Shown: in pieces, positions 5,776 through 7,281 of the stretch
Layout: each line of letters starts with the position of its first letter
How positions within the stretch are numbered: position 1 is the stretch's first letter
The notes under the pieces: model-generated
Seen by the model: only the letters and a program-made list of their open reading frames with translations
What the model was told of the DNA's origin: nothing
Databases searched by the model: none
Position numbers and translations under genes: made by a program
Source of the DNA: Candidatus Hydrogenedentota bacterium
GTDB lineage: Bacteria > Hydrogenedentota > Hydrogenedentia > Hydrogenedentales > JAEUWI01
Length of the DNA: 7,281 nucleotides
Direction: 5' to 3'
Assembly (NCBI GenBank): GCA_030430835.1
Contig: JAUIKJ010000140.1
Span: 1-7,281 of the forward strand

Positions 5776-5797
5776 CCTTTGCGTCTTGGCGCGAGAT
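5776..5797. repeat. second repeat-like word reaching the oppC stop codon
   Basis: On the minus strand this segment reads ATCTCGCG followed closely by CCAAGACGCAAAGGC. I recall near-identical words in intergenic repeats of many unrelated environmental bacteria, where they often occur close to ACAGGAT arrays. It lies between that array and the oppC stop and overlaps the stop codon by one base. Identification rests on memory and local context only. Confidence 0.4.
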
Positions 5798-6687
5798 TAA
5801 TCCTTACTCACCCGCGGGTCGAGCGCATCGCGTAGGCCGTCGCCGAGGAAGTTCAGCGAGAAGAGCGTGAGGGAAAGAGCGATGGAGGGGAAGAGCAGGA
5901 GCCAGGGGAATTCTTCCATGGTCTCGACACCTTCCTTGATGAGGATGCCCCAGGAGCTCATGGGGGGCTGAACACCCAGGCCGAGGAAGCTGAGGAAGGC
6001 TTCCAGCAACATGACCTGCGGCACGGTGAGCGTGGCGTAGACGATGATGGGGCCGAGGGCGTTTGGGATCAGATGGCGCAGGAGAACCTGGTAGCGCGGG
6101 ATGCCCATGACGGTGGTCGCCTCGATGAACTCCTTCTCGCGCAGGGACATCACCTGGCTGCGCACGATGCGCGCCATGGTCAGCCATTCCACCGCGCCGA
6201 TGGCGACAAAGAGCAGAATGAAGTTCCGCCCGAAGAAGACCATGAGGATGATGACGAAGATGGTGAAGGGCAGCGCGTAGAGCACGTCGACCACGCGCAT
6301 CATCGCGTTGTCGATACGGCCGCCGGTGAAGCCGGCCGTCGCGCCGTAGAGCACGCCGATGAGCAGGGAAACCGCCGTCGCGCAGACGCCGACCAGCAGC
6401 GACACGCGGCCGCCGTGCATCGTGCGCACGAGCAGATCGCGCCCGAGGGGATCCGTGCCGAGCCAGTGCGCCGCGGAGGGCGGCGTCGCGCCGAGGGCCG
6501 TGTCCTGATCCGCGTAGCTGTAGGGCACGAACCACGGCCCGACCACGGAGAAGAGCAGGATCAGCACCAGCATGCACACGCCGAAGAGCGCGAGGCGGTT
6601 GCGCTTGAGCCGGCGCCAGGCGTCCACCCAGAGGGAGGTGCCGGTCTCGACGACTTCGTCGGCGATGATGGTTGCGGCCTCGCTCAT
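5797..6687 (-). CDS. oppC: oligopeptide/dipeptide ABC transporter permease, OppC/DppC type
   Basis: Inner-membrane permease of 296 residues forming, with OppB, the channel of a peptide (or nickel/glycoside-type) ABC importer. The cytosolic N-terminus leads to a first helix at about 32-53. The conserved extracytoplasmic block HWLGTDPLGRDLL spans 74-86. Five further helices follow. The EAA loop that contacts the ATPases runs from E189 to P208 (EATTVMG...RHLIPN). FLSFLGLGVQPPMSSWG (231-247) and LGDGLRDALDPR (281-292) are family hallmarks, and length is normal. ATG 6687 overlaps the oppB stop as ATGA, typical of translational coupling. A longer reading of this frame from 7107 only runs through oppB out of frame. 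No OppD/OppF ATPase follows downstream, so these must lie upstream or elsewhere. Substrate cannot be told from the permease alone; OppC, DppC and related names are not separable here. Confidence 0.94.
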   Translation of the reverse strand: MSEAATIIADEVVETGTSLWVDAWRRLKRNRLALFGVCMLVLILLFSVVGPWFVPYSYADQDTALGATPPSAAHWLGTDPLGRDLLVRTMHGGRVSLLVGVCATAVSLLIGVLYGATAGFTGGRIDNAMMRVVDVLYALPFTIFVIILMVFFGRNFILLFVAIGAVEWLTMARIVRSQVMSLREKEFIEATTVMGIPRYQVLLRHLIPNALGPIIVYATLTVPQVMLLEAFLSFLGLGVQPPMSSWGILIKEGVETMEEFPWLLLFPSIALSLTLFSLNFLGDGLRDALDPRVSKD

Positions 6688-7281
6688 GCCGCGCGGATCC
6701 GCGGGTCGAGCCAGGCGTGGACCACGTCCGCCACGAGGTTGAGTACCATCACAAGCGAGGCATAGACGAGCACCGTGCCGATGATCATCGTGTAGTCGCG
6801 GTTGAAGGCGGACTCGACGAACTCGCGCCCAAGCCCGGGCACCTGGAAGATGGTCTCGACGACGAAGGAGCCGGTGAGCAAACCCGCGGCCGCGGGGCCG
6901 AGGAAGGCGATCACCGGCTGAATGCCGCCGCGCAGGCCGTGGAGCAACACGACGCGCGCCTCGCTGAGGCCCTTGGCGCGTGCAGTGCGGATGAAGTCCT
7001 GCGCGAGCACCTCGAGCATGCCGCCGCGCGTGAGCCGCGCGACGTAGGCCGCGTAGGCCGCGCCAAGCGTGATTGACGGCAGCACCTTGTCCGCCGGCTC
7101 CTGCCATCCGGCCACCGGCAACCAGTCGAGCCAGAGCGCGAAGACGAGGACGAGCAGCGGCCCCAGCACGAAGTTTGGAATGCAGATCCCGATCATCGCC
7201 AGTGACATCGGCGCATAGTCCGACCAGGTATTCGGCCGCAGCGCGGCGACGAGGCCCGCGCAGAGTCCTACCGACAGTGCG
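6684..7281 (-). CDS. oppB: oligopeptide/dipeptide ABC transporter permease, OppB/DppB type, N-terminus cut by window edge
   Basis: C-terminal 198 residues of the partner permease; the frame is open to the right edge, so the start lies outside. The first visible residues (ALSVGLCAGLVAALRPNTWS) match the region after the second or third helix of OppB, so roughly the first third is missing. The next segment, IGICIPNFVLGPLLV, is the usual OppB transmembrane signature. The EAA loop is DFIRTARAKGLSEARVVLLHG (about 6998-6936), and the family block FVVETIFQVPGLGREFV (about 6869-6819) and C-terminal DPRIR follow. One difference from typical members is GLRGGIQP where RNALIP is common, which is still within family variation. 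The internal ATG at 7208 is not the start, because conserved sequence continues upstream of it. The stop overlaps the oppC start by ATGA. Confidence 0.93.
   Translation of the reverse strand, partial: ALSVGLCAGLVAALRPNTWSDYAPMSLAMIGICIPNFVLGPLLVLVFALWLDWLPVAGWQEPADKVLPSITLGAAYAAYVARLTRGGMLEVLAQDFIRTARAKGLSEARVVLLHGLRGGIQPVIAFLGPAAAGLLTGSFVVETIFQVPGLGREFVESAFNRDYTMIIGTVLVYASLVMVLNLVADVVHAWLDPRIRAA

Noticed and set aside
4985..5800. 271-codon plus-strand frame opposite the glycosidase
   Set aside because: Antisense shadow of the glycosidase extended through the ACAGGAT repeat; the C-terminal part is repeat translation.
6688..7107. 140-residue N-terminal extension of OppC
   Set aside because: It lies entirely within oppB in another frame and is Arg/Ala-rich without OppC similarity; the ATGA overlap start at 6687 gives a normal-length permease.

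Overview
The window is GC-rich bacterial chromosome with seven protein genes, two of them cut by the window edges, and three short repeat-like non-coding segments. No rRNA, tRNA, transposase or CRISPR array is visible. The gene set suits an environmental Gram-negative bacterium: an inner-membrane-anchored M23 peptidase, a vitamin K-dependent-carboxylase-like (HTTM) membrane protein, a YkgJ cysteine-cluster protein, a DUF2804 protein, a secreted propeller-type glycosidase and an oligopeptide permease pair. That mix, with the intergenic repeats, suggests the PVC group, Hydrogenedentota or a related lineage. The taxonomic call is inference only.

Left region (1-1115, minus strand): an M23 (LytM-like) metallopeptidase runs off the left edge. 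Upstream of it lie a good sigma70-type promoter (TTGACT-17-TATATT) and a weaker second candidate.

Centre-left (1116-3475): a two-gene minus-strand unit. A YkgJ-family CxxCxxCC protein is followed after 8 nt by a full-length HTTM/gamma-carboxylase-like membrane protein of 537 residues, which keeps the lysine aligned with the catalytic lysine of human GGCX. A divergent intergenic region separates this unit from the plus-strand DUF2804 gene (3476-4498).

Centre-right (4499-5796): DUF2804 converges on a secreted five-bladed-propeller glycoside hydrolase-like gene. That gene is bracketed by two different structured non-coding elements. A three-hairpin element lies in the convergent gap, and an array of ACAGGAT words in direct and inverted orientation lies in its 5' region, followed by a third repeat-like word.

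Right region (5797-7281, minus strand): the oligopeptide/dipeptide ABC permease genes oppB (partial) and oppC overlap by ATGA. No ATPase gene follows oppC; the next gene downstream is the glycosidase.

The transporter, glycosidase and M23 peptidase are recognisable families. The items most worth following up are the YkgJ-HTTM pair, which may be an undescribed membrane modification or redox module, and the structured repeats on both sides of the glycosidase gene.
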